DNA of 64,000 nucleotides from Streptomyces luomodiensis (GTDB taxonomy: Bacteria > Actinomycetota > Actinomycetes > Streptomycetales > Streptomycetaceae), in assembly GCF_031679605.1 (NCBI RefSeq), contig NZ_CP117522.1, forward strand, positions 248,001 to 312,000. Reading direction: 5' to 3'. Every line of letters starts with the position of its first letter. Position 1 is the first letter of the stretch. Both the position numbers and the translations under genes were made by a program. The notes beneath the pieces were generated by a model. That model was not told the origin of the DNA. It worked only from the letters and a program-made list of their open reading frames with translations, and searched no databases. Below are positions 44,835 to 53,498 of the stretch, in pieces.

Positions 44835-45994
44835 GCCGCCGCTCCCCCGGCCGGCGCGCTCCGGTCCACACCGGTCCAGGCCAGCGCCATCGCCCCGTCG
44901 AGCAGGGCCCGCTGGGCCTTCCCGCCCACGCAGTACGCGGCGAATTCGTGCTGGTGGTTGGTGGCGGGCAGCGAGCCGATGCCGATGTAGGGGTGGATGG
45001 CGGGCACCACCTGCGAGACGTTGCCCATGTCGGTGGAGGCCCGGTTCATCCGGGCGGCCTGGCCGGGCGGCGCGAACTCCCGTCCCAGGGCGAGGGCGTT
45101 CGCACGGTAGTGCCCGAGCGCGGTCTCGTCCGTGCGGAACTCCGCGTACGGCTTGCTCTCCGGTTCGATCTCCAGCGCGCACCCGGTCGCCAGCGCCCCC
45201 GCCTCGAAGGCCCGCATCACCCGTGGCTCCAGCTCGGCCAGTTCGGCCAGGCTCTCCGCCCTGACGTACCAGCGGCCGGTGGCCCGCTCCGGGATGGCGT
45301 TCGGCGCGTCCCCGGCGTGGGTCACCACACCGTGCACCCGGGCCGAGGCCGGCAGCTGCTGACGCAGCAGCCCGATCGCGACCTGGGCCACGGTGAACGC
45401 GTCGGCCGCGTTGACCCCGGCCTCCGGGTAGGCCGCGGCGTGCGCGGACTTACCCGTGTAGGAGATCTTGGAGTGGCTGACCGCGAACGGCCGTGCCTCG
45501 GCGACGTCGACCGGCGCCGGGTGCACCATCATCGCGAGGTCCACCCCGGCGAAGGCGCCGCGGTCGAGCATCTCGATCTTTCCGCCGCCGCCCTCCTCCG
45601 CCGGGGTGCCGTAGACCTCGACGGTGAGGCCGGCGTCGTCGGCGACGGCGGCCAGGCCCAGCGCGGCGCCGACCGAGCCGGCCGCGATGAGGTTGTGTCC
45701 GCACGCGTGACCCAGGCCCGGCAGCGCGTCGTACTCGGCGCACAGCGCGATCCGGACGGGCCCGCCGCCGAACCGGGCGAGGAAGGCGGTTTCCAGACCC
45801 AGATAGGAGGAGGTGACCTCGAACCCGGCGCGGTCCAGCAGCTCCGGTACGGCGGCCGCTGCCCGGTGTTCCTCCCAGGCGGTCTCCGGGTCGGCGTGCA
45901 GCCGCTCGGAGAGGCCGATCAGCTCCTCGGCGTGCCGGTCGATCTCATGCCGGGCGGCCTCTTTCAGCGCCCCCGTCACAGACAGCGCCCCCAT
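44831..45994 (-). CDS. M20-family amidohydrolase (AbgB / aminoacylase-like)
   Basis: About 387 residues. ATG 45994 overlaps the DUF1028 stop; GTG 45997 is also possible. LCAEYDALPGLGHACGHNLIAAGSVGAALGL carries the metal His/Asp ligands, GTPAEEGGGGKIEMLDRGAF the catalytic Glu, and SKISYTGKSAHAAAYPEAGVNAADA the dimerisation-lid His. The ALPGLGHACGHN form is that of p-aminobenzoyl-glutamate hydrolase and N-acyl-amino-acid amidohydrolases rather than DapE. It probably cleaves an amide between an acyl or aryl group and an amino acid, perhaps aspartate given the aspartase next door. Confidence 0.9.
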   Translation of the reverse strand: MGALSVTGALKEAARHEIDRHAEELIGLSERLHADPETAWEEHRAAAAVPELLDRAGFEVTSSYLGLETAFLARFGGGPVRIALCAEYDALPGLGHACGHNLIAAGSVGAALGLAAVADDAGLTVEVYGTPAEEGGGGKIEMLDRGAFAGVDLAMMVHPAPVDVAEARPFAVSHSKISYTGKSAHAAAYPEAGVNAADAFTVAQVAIGLLRQQLPASARVHGVVTHAGDAPNAIPERATGRWYVRAESLAELAELEPRVMRAFEAGALATGCALEIEPESKPYAEFRTDETALGHYRANALALGREFAPPGQAARMNRASTDMGNVSQVVPAIHPYIGIGSLPATNHQHEFAAYCVGGKAQRALLDGAMALAWTGVDRSAPAGGAAA

Positions 45995-46668
45995 CACAGA
46001 TCGCCGGGAACGCCGTAGGAGGGCGCGGAGCCGGGGTCGAGCCCACGGCGCACGTAGTCGTCCCGCTGCGGCAGCCAGACCGCGAGGAGCTCGGCGAGCC
46101 GGTCGACCGGGTCGTCGGCCCAGTCCACGCGCAGGTCGGTCACCCGCCAGTCCACGTCCGCGACGACCGCCAGGCCCGCGGAGTGCACCGGCCCCTCCTC
46201 ACCGCCGGCCGCGACGGCGGCCTTCAGGGCGGTGATCAGCCGCTCTTCCAGCTCCCCCGTGGCGGCGGAGTACGCGTCGATCAGGACGCCGGGGATGTGC
46301 TCGCCGCACAGCATGTTGCCGGCCGCCACCGCCCCCTCCGCGGTGGCCGAGGCGTGCTTGCCCAGGGTGCGTGAGCCGCTGTAGGCGAACCCGGGCCCGG
46401 AGCGGCCCAGCACGGTCAGCTGACGGTAGGCGATGGACGTCGCGTTCCGCGCCGCGCCGGTGACGTCGGCCAGCGCGCGCCGTGCGTCGCCGTGCTCCGC
46501 CAGCCCCTCCAGCAGCCTCGTGCCGAGCGTGGGGTCGGTGACGTTCTGCGAAGCCGCCGCGCCGACCCCGGGTCGCAGATGGGCGACCCGGGCGGCGACC
46601 GCCGGACTCGACGAACTGGCCGCGATGCCGAACCGCTCGCCGTCGCGGACCACCAGGGAGAACGTCAT
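45994..46668 (-). CDS. DUF1028 family protein
   Basis: A 224-residue protein from ATG 46668 (GGAGG 9 nt upstream). MTFSLVVRDGERFGIAASSSSPAVAARVAHLRPGVGAAASQN is the conserved start, with the Ntn-hydrolase-like look of the family; GFAYSGSRTLGKHASATAEGAVAAGNML is also conserved. DUF1028 proteins often lie beside RidA and peptidase/amidohydrolase genes, as here, and are suspected hydrolases of unknown substrate. The start overlaps the RidA stop by 4 bp. Confidence 0.9.
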   Translation of the reverse strand: MTFSLVVRDGERFGIAASSSSPAVAARVAHLRPGVGAAASQNVTDPTLGTRLLEGLAEHGDARRALADVTGAARNATSIAYRQLTVLGRSGPGFAYSGSRTLGKHASATAEGAVAAGNMLCGEHIPGVLIDAYSAATGELEERLITALKAAVAAGGEEGPVHSAGLAVVADVDWRVTDLRVDWADDPVDRLAELLAVWLPQRDDYVRRGLDPGSAPSYGVPGDL

Positions 46669-47135
46669 GCCTGGCCCTCCTCGGGGATCACGGCGACGGC
46701 GTCGATCTCGCACAGCCACTCCGGACGGGCCAGGGCCGACACCACCAGGCCGGTGGAGATCGGGTGGACGCCCTTGGTCCAACGGCCCACGGTGCGGTAC
46801 ACGGCCTCGCGGTAGCGCGGGTCGACCAGATAGATCGTCAGCTTGACGAGGTGCTCCAGGCGGCTGCCCGCCTCTTCGAGCAACATCTTGATGTTCGCCA
46901 TCGCCTGCTCGGCCTGGGCCCCGGCGTCGCCGATGCCGACCGACTCGCTGGTGTCGAGGTTCTGGCCGATCTGGCCCCGGACGTACACCGTGTTGCCGGC
47001 CACGACGGCCTGGCAGAGGTCGTTGTCGAGGTTCTGCTCGGGATAGGTGTCGCGGGTGTTGAACGGGCGGATCCGGGTGTGCCCGCCGGCGACGATCGGG
47101 GCCTTCACCTGGCGGCCCTCGTTCGTGGAGGTCAT
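46665..47135 (-). CDS. RidA (YjgF/YER057c/UK114) family protein
   Basis: A 156-residue protein from ATG 47135 (GAGGAG about 8 nt upstream). DLCQAVVAGNTVYVRGQIGQNL, AEQAMANIKMLLEEAGSRLEHLVKLTIYLVDP and the C-terminal PEWLCEIDAVAVIPEE form the trimeric chorismate-mutase-like fold. The Arg that binds the imine carboxylate in RidA (usually in a G..R..C..DV/EI context) is replaced by Trp-Leu-Cys-Glu-Ile, so it may belong to a Rid subfamily other than archetypal RidA. It probably deaminates an enamine or imine made by the adjacent oxidase. Confidence 0.88.
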   Translation of the reverse strand: MTSTNEGRQVKAPIVAGGHTRIRPFNTRDTYPEQNLDNDLCQAVVAGNTVYVRGQIGQNLDTSESVGIGDAGAQAEQAMANIKMLLEEAGSRLEHLVKLTIYLVDPRYREAVYRTVGRWTKGVHPISTGLVVSALARPEWLCEIDAVAVIPEEGQA

Positions 47136-47146
47136 CGCTTCGCTCC

Positions 47147-48430
47147 TCAGTTCTGCCGGGTCGCCGGCGCGGCGCCGGGCCGGTCGGTGGTGCCGTACGC
47201 GAGATAGCCCCGCTGGGTCGTGATGTGGTCGGCGACGTAGCGCGCGTCGTGCCAGACCCCCCAGATGAAGCTCGACCCGCGGCGGGACAGCCAGGGCAGG
47301 CCCAGGAAGTAGACGCCGGGCTCGGACGACACGCCGCGCCGGTGGTCCGGCCGGCCGTTCTCGTCGAACGCGTCGACCTCGAGCCAGCTGTAGTCGGTGG
47401 CGAAGCCCGTCGCCCAGACGATCGAGGTGACTCCGGTCCCGGCCAGGTCGAGCTCCAGCCGGGGGTCGGCCAGGCATTCCGGGTCCGGCCCGAGGATGTG
47501 GGCCTGTGGCTCCTCGGGGAGGTCGAGCCCATTGCGCTCGACGTACTCATCGGCCGCCCGGAGGAGCTCGAGGTACTTGGCGTCGCCGAGCGCGATGTTC
47601 GTGGCGAGATCCGGTGCGAAACGCAGCACGCCGTCGTCGTAGGACGCGGTCAGACCGACCAGCTCGATACCGTCGGCGGCCAGGGCGCGGAAGTCCACGG
47701 TGTGACCGCCGTGGGCACCGCTGACCGCGATGGTGACGTGTTCGGCACCTTGCGGGGGCGTCTCCGCGTCCCAGCGCCCGAGCACACCGAGCCACCAGCA
47801 GAAGTCACGTCCGCGGTACTGGCGGGGAGGACGGTCGTGCGGACCGACGGAGAGGAAGACCCGGCGACCGGACCGGCGCAGCTCGTCGGCGATCTGAACC
47901 CCTGAGGAGCCGGCCCCGACCACGAGGACCGCGCCCTCGGGCAGCTGCTCCGGGTTGCGGTAACCGCTGGAGTGGATCTGCACGGGGACGGCACCGTCCG
48001 GGACGATGGGCGGGATCACGGGCCGCTGGAACGGTCCGGTCGCCGCCACGACGAAGCGCGCGTCGATGGCGCCCTCCGACGTCTCGACCCGGAAGCCGGG
48101 CCGGCCGGTGTGCCTCCGCACGGAGGTCACCTCGACACCGCACCGGATCGGGGCACCTATCTTCTCGGCGTACGCGACGAAGTAGTCCGCGACCTGCTCC
48201 TTCGAGGCGAAGGCATCGGGATCGACGTCGGAGAACTCCAGCCCCGGGAACCGGTCGTGCCACGCGGGCCCATTCGCCACCAGGGAATCCCACCGCCCCG
48301 AGCGCCACCGCTCGGCGATCCGGTGCCGCTCCAGGACGATGTGCGGTACGCCGTGGGCTCCCAGGTGCTCGCTCACCGCCACGCCCGCCTGGCCCGCCCC
48401 GACGACGACTACCTCAGTCTCTTCACTCAA
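47147..48430 (-). CDS. Flavin-dependent monooxygenase (FMO/CzcO-like)
   Basis: A 427-residue protein with two nucleotide-binding motifs: GAGQAGVAVSEHL near the N-terminus for FAD and LVVGAGSSGVQIADEL around residue 170 for NADPH. The middle segment WRSGRWDSLVANGPAWHDRFPG and C-terminal WATGFATDYSWL match flavin monooxygenases. The start is TTG 48430: a GGAGG lies 7 nt upstream and no ATG or GTG fits better. It heads the catabolic operon and probably oxygenates the imported substrate or its amine. Confidence 0.88.
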   Translation of the reverse strand: MSEETEVVVVGAGQAGVAVSEHLGAHGVPHIVLERHRIAERWRSGRWDSLVANGPAWHDRFPGLEFSDVDPDAFASKEQVADYFVAYAEKIGAPIRCGVEVTSVRRHTGRPGFRVETSEGAIDARFVVAATGPFQRPVIPPIVPDGAVPVQIHSSGYRNPEQLPEGAVLVVGAGSSGVQIADELRRSGRRVFLSVGPHDRPPRQYRGRDFCWWLGVLGRWDAETPPQGAEHVTIAVSGAHGGHTVDFRALAADGIELVGLTASYDDGVLRFAPDLATNIALGDAKYLELLRAADEYVERNGLDLPEEPQAHILGPDPECLADPRLELDLAGTGVTSIVWATGFATDYSWLEVDAFDENGRPDHRRGVSSEPGVYFLGLPWLSRRGSSFIWGVWHDARYVADHITTQRGYLAYGTTDRPGAAPATRQN

Positions 48431-48516
48431 CGTTCAGCCTCCACTCAGGCGGTAGTCCATCCCGGTGTCGCGTTGACCGTGCTACCGCATGAGGAATCCT
48501 TGGACACGGCCGTAAC

Positions 48517-48560
48517 TCTGTCCAACAGATGTTTCCGCTGTATGCGATCTGTTTTACAGA
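48517..48560. promoter_or_regulatory. Tandem T-N11-A palindromes, candidate LysR-type operator
   Basis: TCTGTCCAACAGA (48517-48529) and TCTGTTTTACAGA (48548-48560) share perfect TCTGT/ACAGA arms with 3-bp spacers, and are 31 bp apart (about three helical turns). Both have the T-N11-A form of LysR-type sites. They sit between the monooxygenase start at 48430 and the GNAT gene at 48586. The LysR regulator at 40323-41249 is the natural candidate. Confidence 0.55.
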
Positions 48561-48585
48561 TTCAGACGCCCTCGTGAATTGGGGC

Positions 48586-49149
48586 ATGATCAGCGGTATG
48601 ACCACTGAGCCAGCCATCCTCGACGCCATGGAACTGACCTCCGACCCGGAGCTGGGGGTCCGGTTCGCGGAGTCGGCCCACCAGATCCTGGCGGACCTGG
48701 TCAGGGGAGGTGCCGCGCTGGGCTGGGTCGAACCACCGGCGCGGGATGAGGTGGCGGAACTTCTTGGCCACGTCGTCTCCGCGGTGCAGGCCGGGGATGC
48801 GGCCTTGCGGGCCGCCTACCTCGACCGTCGGCTTGTCGGGTTGGGGTACTGGCTCCGCTACGCCCGCCCGACCCATCGGCCACACGCCGACCTTGAGAAG
48901 ATCGCGGTGGATGCCGCTGCCCATGGCCGGGGTATCGGTCGGGCGCTGACCGCAGCCTTGATCGCTGACGCCCGCGAGACGGGTATCGAGGTCCTCACTC
49001 TGGACGCCCGTGGCGACAACACCACTGCCCTGCGCCTCTACCGGTCGCTGGGCTTCACCGAATACGGCCGCCTGCCCGGCTTCGTCGCCGTCGGCGAACA
49101 CCGCTACGACAAGGTCTTCTACATGCTGGACTTCCGTCGGCAAAGCTGA
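48586..49149 (+). CDS. GNAT-family N-acetyltransferase
   Basis: About 187 residues from ATG 48586; ATG 48598 (MTTEPAILDAMEL) is an alternative and neither has a strong ribosome binding site. HADLEKIAVDAAAHGRGIGRALTAALI contains the acetyl-CoA pyrophosphate loop (GRGIGRA), and VLTLDARGDNTTALRLYRSLGFTEYGRLPGF is the usual C-terminal half. Substrate unknown. It is divergent from the monooxygenase operon. The 120 bp after it (49150-49269) are relatively AT-rich and probably hold the next gene's promoter. Confidence 0.88.
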   Translation: MISGMTTEPAILDAMELTSDPELGVRFAESAHQILADLVRGGAALGWVEPPARDEVAELLGHVVSAVQAGDAALRAAYLDRRLVGLGYWLRYARPTHRPHADLEKIAVDAAAHGRGIGRALTAALIADARETGIEVLTLDARGDNTTALRLYRSLGFTEYGRLPGFVAVGEHRYDKVFYMLDFRRQS

Positions 49150-49269
49150 CCAGACCTGTGTCCTTTTGTGGTTTGTTGTGTTGACATGTGTCGCCCTGCG
49201 TGTGACGGTTGCGGAGCCTGCTCCTGGCCTGGATGTGCACTGTTCGTTCAGCAACGGAAAGTGAGAGTC

Positions 49270-51243
49270 ATGAGCTCAGGAATACGGCGCCGCAGCGTCC
49301 TGTCCGCGGCCGCTTTAGGAAGCGCGGTCGGTTCGCTCGGTCTCTCCGCGCCGGCGTCGGCACAGCCGGTCCTCGGCGCCGGACCGTCGACGGCCGCGCC
49401 GCCCGCCGAGGACGGGTACGACCTGTGGCTGCGGTACCGGCAGGTGGAGGATTCCGGTCAGCTCGAGCGGTACCGGGCCGCCCTGGGGACCCTGGTCCGG
49501 CAAGGCGGCGGCCCGCTCCAGCAGTCGGCGGAGGACGAGTTGGCCCGCGGGCTCACCGGGCTGCTCGGTACACCGGTGGTGCCCCGCGCCACCGCCCCTT
49601 CCGGCGCGGCGCTCGTGGTGGGCACTCCGACGAGTTCCGCCCTGATCCGAGAGCTCGTCCCCGCGGCCGACCTGGCCGAGCTGGGTGACGAGGGCTACGT
49701 CATCCGCCGGGTCACCAAGCGCGGCAGGGACCGCACCGGGGTGGCGGCCCACGCCGACCGCGGTGTGCTCTACGGTGCGTTCCACCTGCTGCGGCTCGTA
49801 CAGACCCGACAGCCGCTGGAGCACCTCGACCTCACGGAGCGCCCGGCCGCCCCGCTGCGCGTGGCCGACCACTGGGACAACGCGGACGGTTCGATCGAGC
49901 GCGGCTACGCGGGCCGGTCCTTCTTCGACTGGGAGAAGCTGCCGCGGCTCGACGACCGGTACACGGACTACGCGCGTGTCCTGGCCTCGATCGGCATCAA
50001 TGGCGCCGTGATCAACAATGTCAACACGCCCGCGGACTACCTCGCCGAGCCGTTCCTCACCAAGCTGGCCGCACTCGCCGGTGTGCTGCGCCGCTACGGC
50101 GTCACGCTGTATGTCACGGCGAACTTCGCCGCCCCCATCGACCTGGACGGGCTGGACACCGCCGACCCCTTCGACCCGGGGGTGCGCGGCTGGTGGACGA
50201 AGAAGGCCGAGGAGATCTACGGCAAGATCGAGGACTTCGGCGGCTTCCTGGTGAAGGCCAACTCCGAAGGCCGCCCCGGGCCGTTGGACTACGGACGCAC
50301 CCACGCCGACGGGGCCAACCTGCTGGCGGGCGCGCTGAGACCGTACGGCGGGATCGTGATGTGGCGGGCGTTCGTGCACGACGGTGACGAGAAGTGGGAC
50401 CGGCAGGCCTACCTCGACTTCACGCCGCTGGACGGGAAGTTCGCGGACAACGCCGTGGTGCAGATCAAGAACGGGCCGATCGACTTCCAGGTCCGCGAGC
50501 CCGCCCACCCCCTCTTCGGCTCGCTGCCGCGTACCAACTCGATGATCGAACTCCAGGTGACGCAGGAGTACACGGGGCACGCCACCCATCTGTGCTATCT
50601 GGTTCCGCAGTGGAAGGAAGTCCTGGACTTCGACACGCTCAAGGCCGGCGAGGGCAGCACCGTGGCCCGTGTCGTGACCGGCCGGGTGCACTCCTACCCG
50701 CACTCCGGATTCGCCGGCGTGATGAACTTCGGCGATGCCAGGAACTGGACCGGCTCACACCTGGCCGCCGCCAACACCCACGGCTACGGACGGCTCTCCT
50801 GGAACCCGGAGCTGTCCGCGCAGGACCTGGCCGCCGAGTGGACCCGGATGACCTTCGGCAACGACCCCCACGTCGTCACGACGGTCTCCGCCCTGCTTCT
50901 GGACTCCTGGCGCACCTACGAGGACTACACCTCGCCGCTGGGCACGGGATACCTCACCCATCCGCCGGACGGCTCGGTGACGGAGCACTTCGACCCCAGC
51001 CCGACGACGACTGTCCGCGAAGGAGGGCCAGACCTGGCATCTCAGCGCCTGCGTCGTCCTGGCGGAGGACCAGGAACGGGCCTGACGGGATTCCGTCGGG
51101 CCCGAACCGTGGGCGACACACCGGCGATCACCAGGCGCATGGCGCCGGTCAGGCCACGCGGTATCGCCCGAGCCTGCGCAGCAGCCGGTGCATCGCCTCC
51201 GCGGACTCGGTCATGGCGGCCAACGAGCAGGATTCATCGGTGA
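49270..51243 (+). pseudogene. GH67 alpha-glucuronidase, exported, C-terminally broken
   Basis: ATG 49270 starts a twin-arginine signal (SGIRRRSVLSAAALGSAVGSLGL), so export is expected. The GH67 body is well kept up to about base 51000: EEIYGKIEDFGGFLVKANSEGRPGP includes the general acid Glu, and KNGPIDFQVREP with QVTQEYTGH carries the two residues that act as base. After HPPDGSVTEHFDPSP the expected C-terminal helical domain is absent. The frame runs into about 80 unrelated arginine/glycine-rich residues that overlap the convergent peptidase gene by 95 bp. Intact relatives are nearly 700 residues with this domain. It would remove 4-O-methylglucuronic acid from xylo-oligosaccharides if active. 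Confidence 0.75.
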
Positions 51244-52273
51244 CATGGGCCTGATCCGGGTCGCCCGGTCCGTACACCACCACCGCGGGATCGCCGAGCC
51301 GGCCGGTCAGCACCGAGGCATCGGTGAAGTAGGTCGCGTACTCGGCCGGGCGGGCCGAGGAACCGGGGGCCAGGATCTCCTGCGCTTCGGCGGCCGCTGA
51401 CGGGTCGGTGGCGACACCGGGCAGGTCCAGCAGCCGGTCGAGGCTGATGCCGTCGCCGCACAGCCGGGAGATCTCCGCGACCGCCTCATCTCGTCCGAAA
51501 CCGGGAACGGTACGCACATCCAGCCGCATCTCGGCGCGGTCCGGAACCAGGTTGGGCTGCTCGCCCGCGTGGAACGTGCCGATGTTGACCGTTGCCGGGC
51601 CGTGTGTCGGGCTCACCGGCCAGTCTTCGTGCCCGTGGATCCTGACCGCCGCGGCGGCGAGCGCGGCGATCGCGTTGCTGCCCAGCTCCGGACGGGAACC
51701 GTGCGCGGAGATCCCCCTGGCCGTCGCGGCGAGCCACAGGACGCCCTTGTGCCCGAGGACGGTCCGGTTGCCGGTCGGCTCGGCCACGATGAGCAGGTCG
51801 GTGGGGGTGAGCGAGGCCGCGGCGATCTCTTCGGCCCCCTCGCAGCCGGTCTCCTCACCGAAGGTGAAGATCAGCTGCACCGCGGTGTCCCGCGGGTTTT
51901 CCCGGGCGGCCCGTATCGCCGCCTCGACCTGGCAGGCGACGCCGGCTTTCATGTCGCTGCTGCCGCGGCCGAGCAGCCGGCCGTCGCGCAGCTCCCCGCT
52001 CATCGGGTCGAACGACCAGCCCGACGGGTCGGCGGGCACGGTGTCCAGGTGTCCGGTGAAGGTGACCGGCACCCGCGGTACCGCGGGCCCGAACCGGGCG
52101 ACGACATTGGCCCGGCCGGGTACCGGCTCCTCGACCCGGACCTCGAACCCCGCGCCGTCCAGCCGGTCCGCGACCAATGCGGCGGCCGGTGCCTCCCGGC
52201 CGCCCCGGGTGTCGATCCGCACCAGTCGCCGCGCGAGGTCCGTCACACCGCGCCATGCGTCCGCGTCGCCCAT
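51149..52273 (-). CDS. M20-family peptidase/deacylase (ArgE/DapE/ACY1-like)
   Basis: A 374-residue protein. ATG 52273 (MGDADAWRGVTDLARRLVRI) is preferred because GGAGG lies 7 nt upstream; ATG 52309 would overlap the LacI gene end. VTFTGHLDTVPADPSGWSFDP, GRGSSDMKAGVACQVEAAI and FTFGEETGCEGAEEI carry the zinc ligands and catalytic Glu. ARGISAHGSRPELGSNAI is the lid His. Unlike the other M20 gene it has the GHLDTVP form of ArgE/DapE/succinyl-desuccinylase types. It lies 32 bp after the LacI regulator and is probably co-transcribed with it. Confidence 0.9.
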   Translation of the reverse strand: MGDADAWRGVTDLARRLVRIDTRGGREAPAAALVADRLDGAGFEVRVEEPVPGRANVVARFGPAVPRVPVTFTGHLDTVPADPSGWSFDPMSGELRDGRLLGRGSSDMKAGVACQVEAAIRAARENPRDTAVQLIFTFGEETGCEGAEEIAAASLTPTDLLIVAEPTGNRTVLGHKGVLWLAATARGISAHGSRPELGSNAIAALAAAAVRIHGHEDWPVSPTHGPATVNIGTFHAGEQPNLVPDRAEMRLDVRTVPGFGRDEAVAEISRLCGDGISLDRLLDLPGVATDPSAAAEAQEILAPGSSARPAEYATYFTDASVLTGRLGDPAVVVYGPGDPDQAHVTDESCSLAAMTESAEAMHRLLRRLGRYRVA

Positions 52274-52305
52274 CGGGGCCCTCCTCGGGTTGGGGTGAGT
52301 TGCCG

Positions 52306-53343
52306 TCATGTGCGGTCCCGGGGCGCTTGTGTGGCCCGGGTGCTGTCGCGCACCACCAGGGTCGGCACGAGGGAGATGTGCGCGTGCGGGCCGCGCTCGG
52401 TGTCCTTGGCCAGGCCCGCCGCGGCCAGCAACCGTACCGCCTCCGCGGCGATCCGGTCACGGGGCTGATGGACCGTGGTCAGGGCCGGCTCGGCCAGCCG
52501 GGAGAACTCGATGTCGTCGTAGCCGGTCACCTGCACCTGCCGGGGCACCGCGAAACCGTGTGCCCGGCAGGCGCGCGTGGCCCCGAGCGCGATCAGGTCA
52601 TCGGCGCATACGATCGCGTCCGGCAGGCCACCCTCCGCGATCAGCCGGGCGACGGCGGCCTCGCCCCACTCCACGCTGTAGTCGCCGAGCAGCACCTGAT
52701 CCGGTTTCACCTCGATGCCCAGTTCCTCGGCGCGCCGCCGGAACCCGGCGAACCGCTGCTCGGTGGAGGAGTGCGTCATCAGCGAGCCGATGAAGGCCGC
52801 CGACCGCGCCCCGCCGTCGTGGAGGTGGTCCATGACCTGCCGCATCGCGGCGACGTCATCGACGCCCACCCAGTCGGTGGTGGTGCCGTCGACGAATCGG
52901 TCGAGCTGGACGAGCGGCAGCCGGTCCGCGGTCTGCTGCACGGCGGGCCGGCTGTCGGTGCCGTGGCTCGGGCTGACGATGATGCCGTCGACGTTGCGCG
53001 CGGCGAGCGAGGCCAGCCGGCGTGCCTCGATGCGCGGGTCGGAGCGCGCGTCGCACAGGAACAGCTCCTTGCCCTCTTTGCCCAGGGCGTGTTCCACGCT
53101 CTCCACCAGGGAGGTGAAGAACGGGTTGGTGATGCTGGGCACGACCATCCCCACGGTGTCGGTACGGCTGTTGCGCAGTGCCCTGGCGATCACATTGACC
53201 TGGTAGCCCAGCTCATCGGCGGCGCGGCGGACCTTGCGTTCGACCGCGGCGGAGACCTGGCCCCGGCGGGAGAGCACCCGCGACACGGTGGCGGTCGAGA
53301 CACCGGCCCGTTCGGCGACCTGAGCGATCGTGACCCGTTGCAA
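52306..53343 (-). CDS. LacI-family transcriptional repressor
   Basis: A 345-residue protein. The HTH lies at the very start: QRVTIAQVAERAGVSTATVSRVLSRRGQVSAAV, followed by the hinge helix region and a periplasmic-binding-protein-like effector domain (TVGMVVPSITNPFFTSLVESVEHAL, AIVCADDLIALGATRACRAHG). TTG 53343 is chosen because AGGAAGG stands 7 nt upstream; a GTG at 53391 would add 16 non-homologous residues. An operator overlaps this start. It probably represses the divergent sugar operon and itself. Confidence 0.92.
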   Translation of the reverse strand: MQRVTIAQVAERAGVSTATVSRVLSRRGQVSAAVERKVRRAADELGYQVNVIARALRNSRTDTVGMVVPSITNPFFTSLVESVEHALGKEGKELFLCDARSDPRIEARRLASLAARNVDGIIVSPSHGTDSRPAVQQTADRLPLVQLDRFVDGTTTDWVGVDDVAAMRQVMDHLHDGGARSAAFIGSLMTHSSTEQRFAGFRRRAEELGIEVKPDQVLLGDYSVEWGEAAVARLIAEGGLPDAIVCADDLIALGATRACRAHGFAVPRQVQVTGYDDIEFSRLAEPALTTVHQPRDRIAAEAVRLLAAAGLAKDTERGPHAHISLVPTLVVRDSTRATQAPRDRT

Positions 53344-53352
53344 TCGATTACC
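53339..53352. promoter_or_regulatory. LacI-type operator overlapping the repressor's own start codon
   Basis: TGCAATCGATTACC is centred on ATCGAT and is the reverse complement, with one mismatch, of the element at 53472-53485. It covers the TTG start and the spacer to the ribosome binding site of the repressor gene, so bound repressor would hinder its own transcript near the start. Confidence 0.7.
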
Positions 53353-53471
53353 TTCCTGCCGGGAAACCTGGCCGTCACATGGCTCCAACACCGATGTGAC
53401 CTGGCGCGTTGATTAAGCATAGAGCCTTGACACGGCCCCCGACCCCTGCCTACGGTCCACCGCAACTCAGC

Positions 53472-53485
53472 TGTAATCGATTGCA
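53472..53485. promoter_or_regulatory. LacI-type operator upstream of the sugar operon
   Basis: TGTAATCGATTGCA, a nearly perfect palindrome around ATCGAT, ends 13 bp before ATG 53499 of the first operon gene. The same element in reverse occurs 133 bp away at the repressor start. This is the classic arrangement for LacI-family control of both units, possibly with looping. Confidence 0.75.
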
Positions 53486-53498
53486 CCGAGGTGGCGCG

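Noticed and set aside
42661..45264. An 867-codon plus-strand frame over the aspartase/M20 genes
   Set aside because: It overlaps three well-supported minus-strand genes, and its composition (arginine/glycine/valine runs) is typical of antisense reading.
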